A model generated the notes under the pieces. The model was not told where the DNA came from. It searched no databases and was given only the letters and a program-made list of their open reading frames with translations. The translations under genes were made by a program, and so were the position numbers. Shown here piece by piece: positions 9,034 to 17,732 of a DNA stretch of 64,000 nucleotides (positions within the stretch are counted from its first letter, which is position 1; every line of letters starts with the position of its first letter). The stretch covers positions 186,001 to 250,000 of the forward strand of contig NZ_JABFDG010000004.1 of NCBI RefSeq assembly GCF_013403955.1. The letters run 5' to 3'. The DNA is from Winogradskyella vidalii (lineage in GTDB: Bacteria > Bacteroidota > Bacteroidia > Flavobacteriales > Flavobacteriaceae).

Positions 9034-9942
9034 CTAATCCTGAACAATAATAGCCTTATCACCAACTTTTCCAAATTCTGGTTGAATGTTAATATGGTTA
9101 ATGGCATACTTATTAAACAAGCGTTCCTCAATTTCTTTCAGAATAACATCAAATTCAGAAAGTGAGATATCTTCATTAAAATCTATATGTGCTTCTAAAT
9201 GAATTTCTTGTTCGTTTAATTGCCAAATATGCACATGGTGGACGTTTTTAATAAGTTCTAAGGTCTGTATATCTTCTACAATAGATTGTACTGATGTGGT
9301 TTCTGGTGTAAATAGCATCAATACTCTAAAAGAATTTTTAAGTAAATCCCAACCCATAATAACCAAATAAATGGCAATGGCAAAGGTCAATACACTATCG
9401 ATCCACCAAATTTTATAATATTTCATTAATAAGCCACCAATTAAAACCGCTACACTTGCCATCATATCTGTTAATAGATGCAGGTAGGCACTTTTCATAT
9501 TCATATTATGATTGGAATTCTTTTTCAGTAATAAAACACTAAAACCATTTCCAAAAATGGCAAAAAGAGATAACCAAATGACGAGATCAGATTCAATTTG
9601 CTCTGGGTTTTGAAAACGTTGAACCGCTTCACTTATAAGAAGTACAGCAACTATTATTAAAGTAGATGCATTGATAAAAGCAGCTAAAATCTCGGCACGT
9701 TTATAACCAAATGTCCGGATTAAAGAGGCTTTTCTTTTAACTAATTTATTAGCAATATAACTTATGATTAAGGAAACTACATCACTAAAATTATGAAGTG
9801 CATCACTCAATAAAGCTAAACTACCAGAAAATAGACCACCAACAACCTGAGCAACTGTAATGGCTATATTTAAAAATATAGAAATTAGTAAATTACGACT
9901 ATTAAGGTCGTGAGCATGATTATGAGAATGTGAGTGACTCAT
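9034..9942 (-). CDS. Cation diffusion facilitator family transporter (CzcD/ZitB type)
   Basis: 302-residue inner-membrane metal/proton antiporter, probably exporting Zn2+ or a similar divalent ion. It has a His-rich N-terminus (alternating Ser/His), six predicted helices, the metal-site HNFSD in helix 2 and HLLTD in helix 5, and a cytoplasmic C-terminal domain containing VHHVHIWQL. This layout and the paired HxxxD sites fit the Zn-CDF subgroup; metal choice is inferred. It lies 39 bases downstream of rpiB on the same strand and may be co-transcribed with it. Confidence 0.93.
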   Translation of the reverse strand: MSHSHSHNHAHDLNSRNLLISIFLNIAITVAQVVGGLFSGSLALLSDALHNFSDVVSLIISYIANKLVKRKASLIRTFGYKRAEILAAFINASTLIIVAVLLISEAVQRFQNPEQIESDLVIWLSLFAIFGNGFSVLLLKKNSNHNMNMKSAYLHLLTDMMASVAVLIGGLLMKYYKIWWIDSVLTFAIAIYLVIMGWDLLKNSFRVLMLFTPETTSVQSIVEDIQTLELIKNVHHVHIWQLNEQEIHLEAHIDFNEDISLSEFDVILKEIEERLFNKYAINHINIQPEFGKVGDKAIIVQD

Positions 9943-9981
9943 TTTATATCAATTTAAAATTGATATGCGTTATTTATTTTG

Positions 9982-10416
9982 TTAGCATGACATTGGAATC
10001 TTATCCACACGATTTTGATGGCGACCACCTTCAAACTTAGTGTTTAAAAATGTATCGACCATTTTAATAGCTTGCGGAATCGAAGTAAAACGTGCCGGAA
10101 TACAAATAATATTAGCATTATTATGTAAACGTGTTAATTCTGTAATTTCACTCGTCCAGCAAACGCCAGCTCTTACATGTTGGTATTTATTCGCCGTCAT
10201 AGCGACACCATTAGCACTTCCACAAATTAAAATGCCAAAATCTACTTTATTACCTTCGACATCTTTAGCAACAGGATGTACAAAATCTGGATAATCTACA
10301 CTATCTAAACTATCAGTACCGTAATTGGTTACCTTATGTCCTTTTGCTTCTAAATGTTTTATAATAGCAAATTTATAATCTGATCCTGCGTGATCGTTTC
10401 CTATTGAAATTGTCAT
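9982..10416 (-). CDS. rpiB: Ribose 5-phosphate isomerase B
   Basis: Interconverts ribose 5-phosphate and ribulose 5-phosphate in the non-oxidative pentose phosphate pathway. It shows the RpiB/LacAB features: GNDHAGSDYK at the N-terminus, ICGSANGVAMTANK with the active-site Cys and anion hole (about residues 64-77), and the HNNANIICIPAR block. The 144-residue length is normal. It is transcribed leftward from a TAACTTTG promoter element and followed by the cation transporter. Confidence 0.95.
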   Translation of the reverse strand: MTISIGNDHAGSDYKFAIIKHLEAKGHKVTNYGTDSLDSVDYPDFVHPVAKDVEGNKVDFGILICGSANGVAMTANKYQHVRAGVCWTSEITELTRLHNNANIICIPARFTSIPQAIKMVDTFLNTKFEGGRHQNRVDKIPMSC

Positions 10417-10467
10417 GTCTTATTTAAATTCTTTCCGTAAAACGGATATTTGGTTAGTTTTATAATA

Positions 10468-10475
10468 CAAAGTTA
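10468..10475 (-). promoter_or_regulatory. Putative -7 element (TAACTTTG) for rpiB
   Basis: Exact TAnnTTTG match on the minus strand, 51 bases before the rpiB start. No matching TTG element was seen upstream. Confidence 0.5.
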
Positions 10476-10536
10476 CGAATAATTAAAGTCCGTTAATTAG
10501 AAACTGGTATTAGATGTTAATAAGTCTATAAAAGAA

Positions 10537-10566
10537 AAAAACCTTGAGAATATTCTCAAGGTTTTT
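10537..10566 (-). terminator. Intrinsic terminator of the LRR gene
   Basis: A 30-base perfect palindrome (arms 10537-10551 and 10552-10566; AAAAACCTTGAGAAT and its complement). It lies 30 bases downstream of the LRR gene stop, with an A-tract that reads as a T-tract on the minus strand. Confidence 0.85.
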
Positions 10567-10595
10567 AATTATAAAATAATGTCTTAATTTACGAT

Positions 10596-12029
10596 TTAGT
10601 TTTTTACTAATCTTCTAGTAAAACTACCTTTATCTGTTGCTATTTGTACCATATACATACCAGAAGCGATATGACTTGTAGAAATAGTAGAATTTGTAGA
10701 TTTTAAAATTAATTTTCCTGATACATCATAAACACTCACAGCATTTAAAACGGTATCGTTATTTAATCTTATAATTAATTCATTTTTAACTGGGTTTGGT
10801 CCTACAAAGACATCAGAAAAGATATAATCAGGATTACTTAAATAAGCTTCACAATCTTCACTATAAGCACAATCTGCATCTTTAATCCAATCTGCATATA
10901 TACCGGTACCAGCGTTTGCAGCATCTTCATCAGCTACCTGAATACATTCCAACTCTGGTGTGTTTGAAGCATCTAAAATTGTTAAAGTTGTATTGTCACT
11001 TAAATCTAAGCTATCAATTGAAGTATATGATATTACCAACTCAGTTAAAGAAACTAAAGTACTTACATCTAAATCGCTAACGGTACTAAAAGAAATATCT
11101 AAACTAGTTAATCCTATAATATCTTCAATACCTGTTAAATCTACAACACTAGACCCACTAATATCTATTGACGTAATATTTATAATATTTGCTGTAGGTA
11201 CAAAATCGTCTAATTCACCTGAATCATAACCTAAATCTATAAAATACTGCTCAAAAGCATCATCTGGTACATACGTAAGATTACAAACTTCACTATACGT
11301 ACAAGCATCATCTTTTTCCCAAAAAGAATAAAGACCTGTACCAGCATTTGCAGCAGTTTCATCAGCTACAGAAATACAATTTAATAAAGGCGTACTTAAT
11401 GATTTAAACGTTGTTAAAGCCGTATTTGCAGTTAAGTCTAAAGTATTAACTTCGGTATTAAAAACCGTTAGAAACGTTAATGCTACATTATTAGTAACAT
11501 CTATACTTGTAATCTGAGTACCAGAAACACCTAAAGCAGTTAAAGTGGTATTAGAACTGACATCGATACTAGAAATTGGTGCATTAGTTAAATATAAATC
11601 GTCTAATACTATATTATTACTTACATCTAAACTCGTTATATCTGAGTTATCTAAATAAACAGATTCTAAAACTACATTATTACTTAAATCAAGACTTGTG
11701 ATTGCTGTATCACTAGCATCTAAATACGTTAAAGCGGTATTAGAACTAACATTTAAATTAACAATTAAAGTACTAGAAACATCTAAGGTTGTTAATGCTG
11801 CAAAATCTGCTAATCCTGTTAAATCCGTAATGTTAATATCATTAACATCAAGAGACGCAATAGTTTCAATATTAGCCGTTAAAACATAGTTATCTAATAC
11901 AGTATCATAACCTTGATCAATTAAAAATTGCTCAAAGAAATTATCTGGTACATAAGTTTGCTGTGCGTGTGAAAAATTTAAAAATAACACACTAAATAAA
12001 AGTGCTGAATAAAGTAATTTTTGTTTCAT
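10596..12029 (-). CDS. T9SS-secreted leucine-rich-repeat protein with duplicated module
   Basis: 477-residue secreted protein. Signal peptide at residues 1-22 (LFLNFSHAQ). Two homologous modules follow. Each opens with TYVPDxxFEQ..xID.GYD, runs through about 21-23-residue leucine-rich repeats of the TxLDxSxxxxLxxLDxSxN type, and closes with VADExAANAGTGxYxxWxKDxxCxYSExC. Module 1 (about 24-253) has more repeats than module 2 (about 254-393). The last about 80 residues are a type A T9SS sorting domain (GPNPVKNELII, then GMYMVQI and a basic end), so it is exported by the gliding-associated secretion system and attached or released at the surface. Function is unknown; adhesion or binding is a guess based on the LRRs. 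Confidence 0.9.
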   Translation of the reverse strand: MKQKLLYSALLFSVLFLNFSHAQQTYVPDNFFEQFLIDQGYDTVLDNYVLTANIETIASLDVNDINITDLTGLADFAALTTLDVSSTLIVNLNVSSNTALTYLDASDTAITSLDLSNNVVLESVYLDNSDITSLDVSNNIVLDDLYLTNAPISSIDVSSNTTLTALGVSGTQITSIDVTNNVALTFLTVFNTEVNTLDLTANTALTTFKSLSTPLLNCISVADETAANAGTGLYSFWEKDDACTYSEVCNLTYVPDDAFEQYFIDLGYDSGELDDFVPTANIINITSIDISGSSVVDLTGIEDIIGLTSLDISFSTVSDLDVSTLVSLTELVISYTSIDSLDLSDNTTLTILDASNTPELECIQVADEDAANAGTGIYADWIKDADCAYSEDCEAYLSNPDYIFSDVFVGPNPVKNELIIRLNNDTVLNAVSVYDVSGKLILKSTNSTISTSHIASGMYMVQIATDKGSFTRRLVKN

Positions 12030-12661
12030 AATAATCCCCTTTAAATATTTACATATTAGTAATTTGGCTACAATATTAGCATAACTTTTTTAATTTTTAA
12101 CAATATTTGTTTATAATCGACTTTATAAACAAAAAAAAACTGTATATCGATAATATTTGTATTTAATAGTAAATTATAATTAGCCATATCATAACTAAGC
12201 TTATAACTTGTTAATAACTGTTGACAACTCTTGAAAATAAAAATTAGGAATATCCACTTATTTTTTCAAACCAAAATAGAAACTTAATAACCTAATTAGT
12301 TAACCATTTTTTTCGCTGAAGTTATTAAACATCATTTGTAATGAAATGAACAGGATTTGATAATAAACATATCACTCAATTCTATTAACATCGGTTATTA
12401 ACAGTTGTTAATAGCTTTTTTATTTTGCTTTAAAATGAAGCAGTTATATGTAAAGTTATTGTTAACTAAAGTGTAGTAAAATGTAAACTACGAGTATTCA
12501 AAATAATTCTTAAAAAAGTTATTGTAACTATTAACACACTATAATAACCATTATTTTATTTTTTAAATTTTAAAAGAAAAATGATTATATGTATATATAT
12601 GTTGATAACATCAATTTTTATTAATTTAACCTTCTCTAAACACCATTAAAAAATTAAAACG

Positions 12662-12669
12662 TAACTTTG
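12662..12669 (+). promoter_or_regulatory. Putative -7 element (TAACTTTG) for rnr
   Basis: Exact match to TAnnTTTG. It would give a leader of about 160 bases for rnr that includes the hairpin repeat at 12717-12811. No upstream TTG element at the right spacing. Confidence 0.4.
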
Positions 12670-12716
12670 TATCAAACTTAATAACCTCTCTTCACCTAAA
12701 TTAAGTTTTAAAACAT

Positions 12717-12811
12717 CGTCATTGTGAGTGTCACATTGAGCGCAGTACAAATTCAATAGTTTAAATTTAAACTATATGCTAAGATGCTTGGTTTCATTCA
12801 AAATGACAAAT
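12717..12811 (+). repeat. Degenerate dispersed hairpin repeat (CATTGAGCGCAGT family)
   Basis: About 95 bases bounded by imperfect inverted ends (CGTCATTGTGAGT on the left, ATTCAAAATGACA on the right). The core TCACATTGAGCGCAGT is shared exactly with 25685-25700. The right half GATGCTTGGTTTCATTC resembles the complementary half of intergenic repeats common in Flavobacteriaceae. The assignment to that repeat family is from memory of such genomes. Confidence 0.6.
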
Positions 12812-12833
12812 ACAATAATAGATTACAAATTAA

Positions 12834-15077
12834 ATGAGTAAAAAGAAAAAAAGGAAACCGTCTCATAATAAGATTTCCAACCTTACAAATACAATTCTAA
12901 GTATTTTAAAAAAAGATAGAAACGCAACTTTCAATTACAAACAAATTGCTGCTAAACTAGGTGTTAATGATGCCAGTAGTCGTAACCAGATTATAAAGAA
13001 ACTTCAACAACTTAAAGCAAAACAAGAGATTGAAGAAGTCGATCGTGGTAAATTTAAAGCCATTGTTAATACCGAATATCATACAGGTATTTTAGATATG
13101 GCCTCAAAAGGCAATGGTTACATTATTTCAGACGATTTTGAAGATGATGTATTTATCGCTTCAAACAATATTAACAAAGCTTTACATGGTGACGAAGTAG
13201 AATTCTACGCATATAAAAGAAAACATCGCGGCAAGCAAGAAGGTGAAATTACCAATATTATTAAACGTGCTAAAACGGAATATGTTGGTTCTATTCAAAT
13301 TCATGATAAAAAGAATTTTGCTTTTGTAGTTGTTGATAGTAACAAAATGTATACTGATATTTTTGTACCTATTAACAAAACCTTGAAAGCTGAAGACGGC
13401 GATAAAGTATTAGTATCTTTAGAAGATTGGCCAGAAAAAGCCGATTCTCCTAACGGAAAAGTTATCGAAGTTTTAGGAAAACCAGGAGAACACGGTACAG
13501 AGATTAATTCTATAATGGCCGAATATGGTTTACCATTAGAATTTCCTCATGAAGTTGAAGCGTTTGCTAATCAGATAGATACCTCTATTACTGCTGAAGA
13601 AATTGCGAAACGTCGTGATATGCGTAAAGATTTAACCTTTACCATTGATCCTAAAGATGCCAAAGATTTTGATGATGCTTTATCTTTTAAAGTTTTAGAT
13701 AATGGCTTATACGAAATAGGAATTCATATCGCAGATGTATCGCATTATCTAGAACCAGGAACCGTTTTAGATGATGAAGCTTATGAGCGTGCTACATCTA
13801 TTTATTTAGTGGATCGCGTAGTACCAATGTTACCCGAAGTATTATCTAATGGCGCTTGTTCATTACGTCCACATGAAGAAAAATATACCTTTTCTGCTGT
13901 GTTTCAAATGAATGAAAAATGCGAAATTAAAAACGAATGGTTCGGTAGGACCGTTACCTATTCTGATGCGCGTTTTGCTTATGAAGAGGCGCAAGCTATA
14001 ATTGAAAATAATGCGAAAATCAATGACGCTGAAGTTCTTAAGCATAAAGAAAAAATAGATACTACAATTCCTGAAGAAGTTTCATTAACAGGAAAAGAAT
14101 ATCAAACGTCAGTTGAGGTAGCACAAGCCATTATAAAAATGAATCAACTGGCGCGTAAAATGCGAAATGCACGTATGCGAGATGGCGCCATTTCTTTTGA
14201 TAAAGTAGAAGTAAAATTCGATTTAGACGACCAAGCAAATCCAGTTGGTGTATTCTTTAAAACCAGTAAAGATGCTAATAAGATGATTGAAGAATTCATG
14301 TTATTAGCTAACAGAAAGGTTTCAGAATTTGTAGGAAAACAAAAGAAAACCTTTGTTTATCGTGTTCACGATGAACCCGATGAATCAAAACTTGCACAGC
14401 TTCAAAATGTAGTTGCGCGTTTTGGACATAAACTTAATTTTAAAGATAAAGGTAGTATTTCATCGTCTTTAAATAATTTACTAAAAGATGTTGAAGGTAA
14501 AAAAGAACAAAATTTAGTAGATACGCTTACAATAAGAACCATGTCTAAGGCCGAATATACTACGCATAACATCGGACATTATGGTTTGGCATTCGAATAT
14601 TACAGTCATTTCACCTCACCAATTCGTCGTTATCCCGATGTTATGGCACATCGTTTATTACAACAATATTTAGATGGTGAAAAATCAGCTAACGAAGAAA
14701 TTTATGAAGAGCGTTGTAAACATTCTAGTAACATGGAATATTTAGCGACTAAAGCAGAACGCGATTCTATTAAATACATGCAAATTCGTTTTATGCAAGA
14801 TCATGAAGATGAAGAATTTTTAGGTGTGATTTCTGGTGTAACCGATTGGGGAATTTATATCGAAATCATTTCTAATAAATGTGAAGGTATGGTCAGTGTT
14901 AGAGATATGAAAGATGATCACTATCAATTTGACCAAGATCAATACGCGATGGTTGGTAATAAAACAGGAACCATGTATCAACTTGGTGATGAAGTGGTTG
15001 TTAAGGTTAAAAATGCTGATTTAACAAAGAAGCATTTAGATTTCTACATGGTAGGAAAACCAGAAGAAGAAAATTAA
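12834..15077 (+). CDS. rnr: Ribonuclease R
   Basis: Processive 3'-5' exoribonuclease that degrades structured RNA and takes part in rRNA and mRNA turnover. Parts in order: a Lys-rich N-terminus with a winged-helix (about 15-75), two cold-shock OB domains (about 80-240), the RNB catalytic domain with the DAKDFDDAL metal-binding motif (about 275-283) and a C-terminal S1 domain (about 660-735, GVISGVTDWGIYIE). The 747-residue length is normal for Bacteroidetes RNase R. It is read to the right, away from the AT-rich spacer. Confidence 0.96.
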   Translation: MSKKKKRKPSHNKISNLTNTILSILKKDRNATFNYKQIAAKLGVNDASSRNQIIKKLQQLKAKQEIEEVDRGKFKAIVNTEYHTGILDMASKGNGYIISDDFEDDVFIASNNINKALHGDEVEFYAYKRKHRGKQEGEITNIIKRAKTEYVGSIQIHDKKNFAFVVVDSNKMYTDIFVPINKTLKAEDGDKVLVSLEDWPEKADSPNGKVIEVLGKPGEHGTEINSIMAEYGLPLEFPHEVEAFANQIDTSITAEEIAKRRDMRKDLTFTIDPKDAKDFDDALSFKVLDNGLYEIGIHIADVSHYLEPGTVLDDEAYERATSIYLVDRVVPMLPEVLSNGACSLRPHEEKYTFSAVFQMNEKCEIKNEWFGRTVTYSDARFAYEEAQAIIENNAKINDAEVLKHKEKIDTTIPEEVSLTGKEYQTSVEVAQAIIKMNQLARKMRNARMRDGAISFDKVEVKFDLDDQANPVGVFFKTSKDANKMIEEFMLLANRKVSEFVGKQKKTFVYRVHDEPDESKLAQLQNVVARFGHKLNFKDKGSISSSLNNLLKDVEGKKEQNLVDTLTIRTMSKAEYTTHNIGHYGLAFEYYSHFTSPIRRYPDVMAHRLLQQYLDGEKSANEEIYEERCKHSSNMEYLATKAERDSIKYMQIRFMQDHEDEEFLGVISGVTDWGIYIEIISNKCEGMVSVRDMKDDHYQFDQDQYAMVGNKTGTMYQLGDEVVVKVKNADLTKKHLDFYMVGKPEEEN

Positions 15078-15133
15078 ATATTACTGTAACACTTAAATAA
15101 AATAGTACTCTTATATAGTAAATAAAGTATACT

Positions 15134-15460
15134 ATGATTCTCACAACAACCAATTCCATAGAAGGGCATAATATTATAGATTACTTAGGTATTGTAACTG
15201 GTATTTCTTATAATTCTTCGTATTCTTATAAAGGAAAAAGCATGTCTTTTAAAGATATGTTTAGTAAGCAAAAATATTTTGAAATTTATGAAGAAAGTCT
15301 CGAAAATATTAAAGAAGAAGCATTTCAAAAACTTCAAAATAATGCTAAAGTATTAGGTGCAAATGCCGTTGTTGGCATTCAAGTTGATATAGAAACTTTA
15401 GCAAATACAACGACATTAATTGTTTCTATTACAGGAACAGCTGTAAAAGTTGCCGTTTAA
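15134..15460 (+). CDS. YbjQ/DUF74 family protein
   Basis: 108-residue protein of the YbjQ (UPF0145/DUF74) family, a small pentameric fold of unknown role sometimes labelled heavy-metal binding. Seen here are TTTNSIEGHNIIDYLGIVTG at the N-terminus and the conserved C-terminal block LGANAVVGIQVD. It starts a run of small genes (15134-16379) with gaps of only a few bases, probably an operon with the next two envelope-type proteins. Confidence 0.85.
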   Translation: MILTTTNSIEGHNIIDYLGIVTGISYNSSYSYKGKSMSFKDMFSKQKYFEIYEESLENIKEEAFQKLQNNAKVLGANAVVGIQVDIETLANTTTLIVSITGTAVKVAV

Positions 15461-15462
15461 TT

Positions 15463-15699
15463 ATGAAGACTTCAACAAAAGCAAGTTTATACGTTTTTTT
15501 AATATTTGCCGTTATCTATGTGATTGTAAGATTTAGCATTCAAGCACTATTTACAGATATTAACCAAATGGTTTTAGCTGTTCTTTCAGCTGTAATTACT
15601 GTTGTTTTAACACCTCAAAGACGTATAATTAAAAAACAATCCGGAGAGGAAATTCAGTTAAAATGGTTATTCAGTAAGAAGGTATTTACTATAAAATAA
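15463..15699 (+). CDS. Small membrane protein, unknown function
   Basis: 78 residues with two hydrophobic segments (about 8-28 and 36-51) and a basic C-terminus. No family is recognised. It begins two bases after the YbjQ stop and ends eight bases before the next gene, so co-transcription is very likely. The tight packing is the main support for it being real. Confidence 0.7.
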   Translation: MKTSTKASLYVFLIFAVIYVIVRFSIQALFTDINQMVLAVLSAVITVVLTPQRRIIKKQSGEEIQLKWLFSKKVFTIK

Positions 15700-15707
15700 A
15701 TTATAAT

Positions 15708-16379
15708 ATGAAAAATATTGTTGCATTCATAAGCTTATTTTTCGCTTTAGCGATTAATGCTCAAGAGACTATAGAAAAAAATATTGGAGCGTTTTCAACG
15801 GTAAAAGTATTTGATTTAATTCATCTCAAAATGATTGAATCAGATGAAAATAAAGTCGTTATTTCAGGAAAAAACAGAAATGATGTGGAGCTTGTTAATA
15901 GGAATGGTACATTAAAAATAAGAATGAGTCTCGAAGAAAGTTACGATGGTAATGATACTGTAGTAGTACTTTATTTTACAACAATAGATGTTATTGATGC
16001 AAATGAAGGCGCTAAAGTAACTGTTAAAGCACCTATAGAACAGTACGAAGTGGATTTAAAGGTACAAGAAGGCGCAGAAATCTCAGCTGCACTAAAAGCT
16101 ACCTATGCCAATTTTAGAGCCGTTACAGGTGGAATAATTAATGTTACCGGAAGTTCTAAAAACCAAGATATTTCTATTTATACAGGAGGTGTTTACAATG
16201 GACAAGATTTTATAACCTCAGAAACTAAAGTTAGCATAAATGCTGCTGGAGAAGCCTATGTACATGCAACTCAATATGCAGATGCAAAAATAAAAGCCGG
16301 CGGAAATATCTATATTTATGGTGAACCAAAACAAGTAGATGAAAGCACCATGCTTGGTGGTACAATAAAACGCATGTAG
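15708..16379 (+). CDS. Head GIN domain-containing (DUF2807) exported protein
   Basis: 223-residue protein with a signal peptide (cleavage near INAQ, residue 18). The rest is a regular beta pattern of the DUF2807/head-GIN type: the VKVFDLIHLKMIESDENKVV opening, repeated short strands rich in Gly/Ala/Val, and a YDGNDTVVVLYF segment. Such proteins form right-handed beta-helix-like folds in the Bacteroidetes envelope; their job is unknown. It is the last gene of the small cluster with the YbjQ protein. Confidence 0.82.
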   Translation: MKNIVAFISLFFALAINAQETIEKNIGAFSTVKVFDLIHLKMIESDENKVVISGKNRNDVELVNRNGTLKIRMSLEESYDGNDTVVVLYFTTIDVIDANEGAKVTVKAPIEQYEVDLKVQEGAEISAALKATYANFRAVTGGIINVTGSSKNQDISIYTGGVYNGQDFITSETKVSINAAGEAYVHATQYADAKIKAGGNIYIYGEPKQVDESTMLGGTIKRM

Positions 16380-16395
16380 TTTCGGTTGAGTTTCT

Positions 16396-16403
16396 TACTT
16401 TTG
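16396..16403 (+). promoter_or_regulatory. Putative -7 element (TACTTTTG) for the LysE-type exporter
   Basis: Exact TAnnTTTG match, 19 bases before the start codon, in a 43-base gap after the preceding gene. No upstream TTG at the right distance. Confidence 0.45.
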
Positions 16404-16422
16404 TGTAAACCGCAAGTTTTAC

Positions 16423-17103
16423 ATGTTAGACGATATCTTAACAGCCATTCCCTTCGGGATAATTTTAGCCTTTACTATAGGTCCAGTTTTTTTTGTGTTA
16501 TTAGAAACAGGAGCAACTAAAGGGTTTACTAGTGCTGTTATCTTTGATTTAGGGGTGATTTTTGCCGATATTGTTTTCATTTTTGTTATTTTTTTAAGCA
16601 CAGATTCTTTATTAGAAAACATTAAAGACGATCCTAAATTATTGGTCTTTGGTGGTACTCTCTTGGTAATTTATGGTCTCATCAGTTTTATAAAAACATC
16701 AAAATCTTTTCGTTCTATTGTAAGAGAACATCATAGAATTGAACTTCCTAAAAAGGATTATGGAATGCTTTTTATTAAAGGTTTTTTACTCAATTTTATA
16801 AATATTGGGGTTTTATTAGGTTGGCTAGGGTTTATTGTGATAGGAACCTCAATAACTAGCTCTGAGAACGGAGTAACTATTTTTATTACAACAATGTTAA
16901 TCTCCTATTTTTTAACCGATTTGGTTAAAATAGCAGCCGCTAAACGATTAAAAAATAAATTAACACCTCGTCGTGTTTTTAAAACTAAGAAAATAGTAGC
17001 TCTAGTCATTCTTGCTTTTGGAATCCTACTTTTAAGTCAAGGCCTTTTTCCTGATCTGTATGAAAAAGGAATAGAACAGATTGAATCTGTAAATCCTATA
17101 TAG
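16423..17103 (+). CDS. LysE family translocator (amino acid/metabolite exporter)
   Basis: 226-residue inner-membrane protein with about six helices. The N-terminal IPFGIILAFTIGPVFFVLLETGATKGF is the LysE/RhtB signature region (the Gly-Pro pair and following helix). A charged cytosolic loop at about 85-115 splits the two halves. The substrate cannot be named. It is followed eleven bases later by a GldL-like membrane gene on the same strand. Confidence 0.87.
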   Translation: MLDDILTAIPFGIILAFTIGPVFFVLLETGATKGFTSAVIFDLGVIFADIVFIFVIFLSTDSLLENIKDDPKLLVFGGTLLVIYGLISFIKTSKSFRSIVREHHRIELPKKDYGMLFIKGFLLNFINIGVLLGWLGFIVIGTSITSSENGVTIFITTMLISYFLTDLVKIAAAKRLKNKLTPRRVFKTKKIVALVILAFGILLLSQGLFPDLYEKGIEQIESVNPI

Positions 17104-17113
17104 CTTTTAGAAT

Positions 17114-17656
17114 ATGAAGACTAATTTGTTAACTTTGCCATTACGTCTTTCCATTATAATTGTAATTTTTGGCGCATTATTTAAAGTTATGCATTGGCCA
17201 TATGCAACACACTTAATGTTAATAGGTACGGTTTCTTTAGGCTTATTATACAGTGTTCGATTTATAAATAAAAAGCACAAATCTAAATTAGATTATGTAA
17301 AGTTATTTATGATTTTACTTTGGGTTTTTCAGTATTTAGTATCAGCGTTTCACATCGTTTATATTCCTTATATATTTAAAATTTTGCTACTAATACTTTT
17401 TGTATATTGGTTTATAGTCGAGGGTATTTATTACTTTAAAAACAGAAAATTTAAAAAAAATAAGTTTCTTAAAATCGTATATTATCTTCTCGTTGGATGT
17501 ACGGTTTTTACTTTGTTTTTTGGCATTATCTTTAAAATTCAACATTGGCCTTATGGCGCTTTATTATTTACGCTTGGCGTGTTATTATTAAGTGTGTTGT
17601 TGATTTTGATTACTTTATTATCGCTAGAAAAAGTAATTAAAGCTTTTGGTAAATAG
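17114..17656 (+). CDS. GldL-related integral membrane protein
   Basis: 180 residues with about six hydrophobic helices. The motif FKxxHWPY occurs twice, at about residues 22-30 (FKVMHWPYA) and 142-150 (FKIQHWPYG). This motif is typical of the N-terminal part of GldL, the T9SS/gliding motor component, but the cytoplasmic GldL domain is missing. So it is a relative or duplicated half, not GldL itself. It probably sits in the inner membrane; function is unknown. It ends just before the tRNA-Cys terminator region. Confidence 0.7.
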   Translation: MKTNLLTLPLRLSIIIVIFGALFKVMHWPYATHLMLIGTVSLGLLYSVRFINKKHKSKLDYVKLFMILLWVFQYLVSAFHIVYIPYIFKILLLILFVYWFIVEGIYYFKNRKFKKNKFLKIVYYLLVGCTVFTLFFGIIFKIQHWPYGALLFTLGVLLLSVLLILITLLSLEKVIKAFGK

Positions 17657-17697
17657 CTTATTAACTAACGATAAAGTTTTACGCTCAGAATCAGGAA

Positions 17698-17731
17698 TAA
17701 AAAAAGAGACACTTTTCAGTATCTCTTTTTT
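17698..17731 (-). terminator. Terminator downstream of tRNA-Cys (usable on both strands)
   Basis: Inverted arms AAAAAGAGA and TCTCTTTTT around a short loop. It lies just beyond the 3' end of tRNA-Cys on the minus strand and 41 bases after the + strand membrane gene. Confidence 0.7.
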
Positions 17732-17732
17732 G

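Larger units (their letters stand above)
12030..12833. other. 804-bp AT-rich gene-free spacer between divergent LRR gene and rnr
   Basis: No ORF or RNA gene is recognised. The DNA is very AT-rich. The 8-mer TTAATAAC, or its complement, occurs exactly five times: 12211-12218, 12284-12291, 12321-12328, 12394-12401 and 12678-12685. Two of these are inside a 14-base direct repeat (12280-12293 and 12674-12687, AAACTTAATAACCT). The copy at 12394 forms a near-palindrome with GTTAATAGC after a 4-base spacer. The right end holds a putative rnr promoter and a dispersed repeat element. It could be a regulatory region or origin-type DNA; the sequence does not decide. Confidence 0.6.

Noticed and set aside
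10001..10009. Perfect DnaA-box sequence TTATCCACA
   Set aside because: Lone copy inside the rpiB coding sequence, where it encodes conserved residues near the C-terminus; no cluster around it.
10960..11229. Plus-strand ORFs opposite the LRR gene (also 11698-11889)
   Set aside because: Antisense shadows of the leucine-rich repeats; the repetitive codon pattern leaves the opposite strand open.
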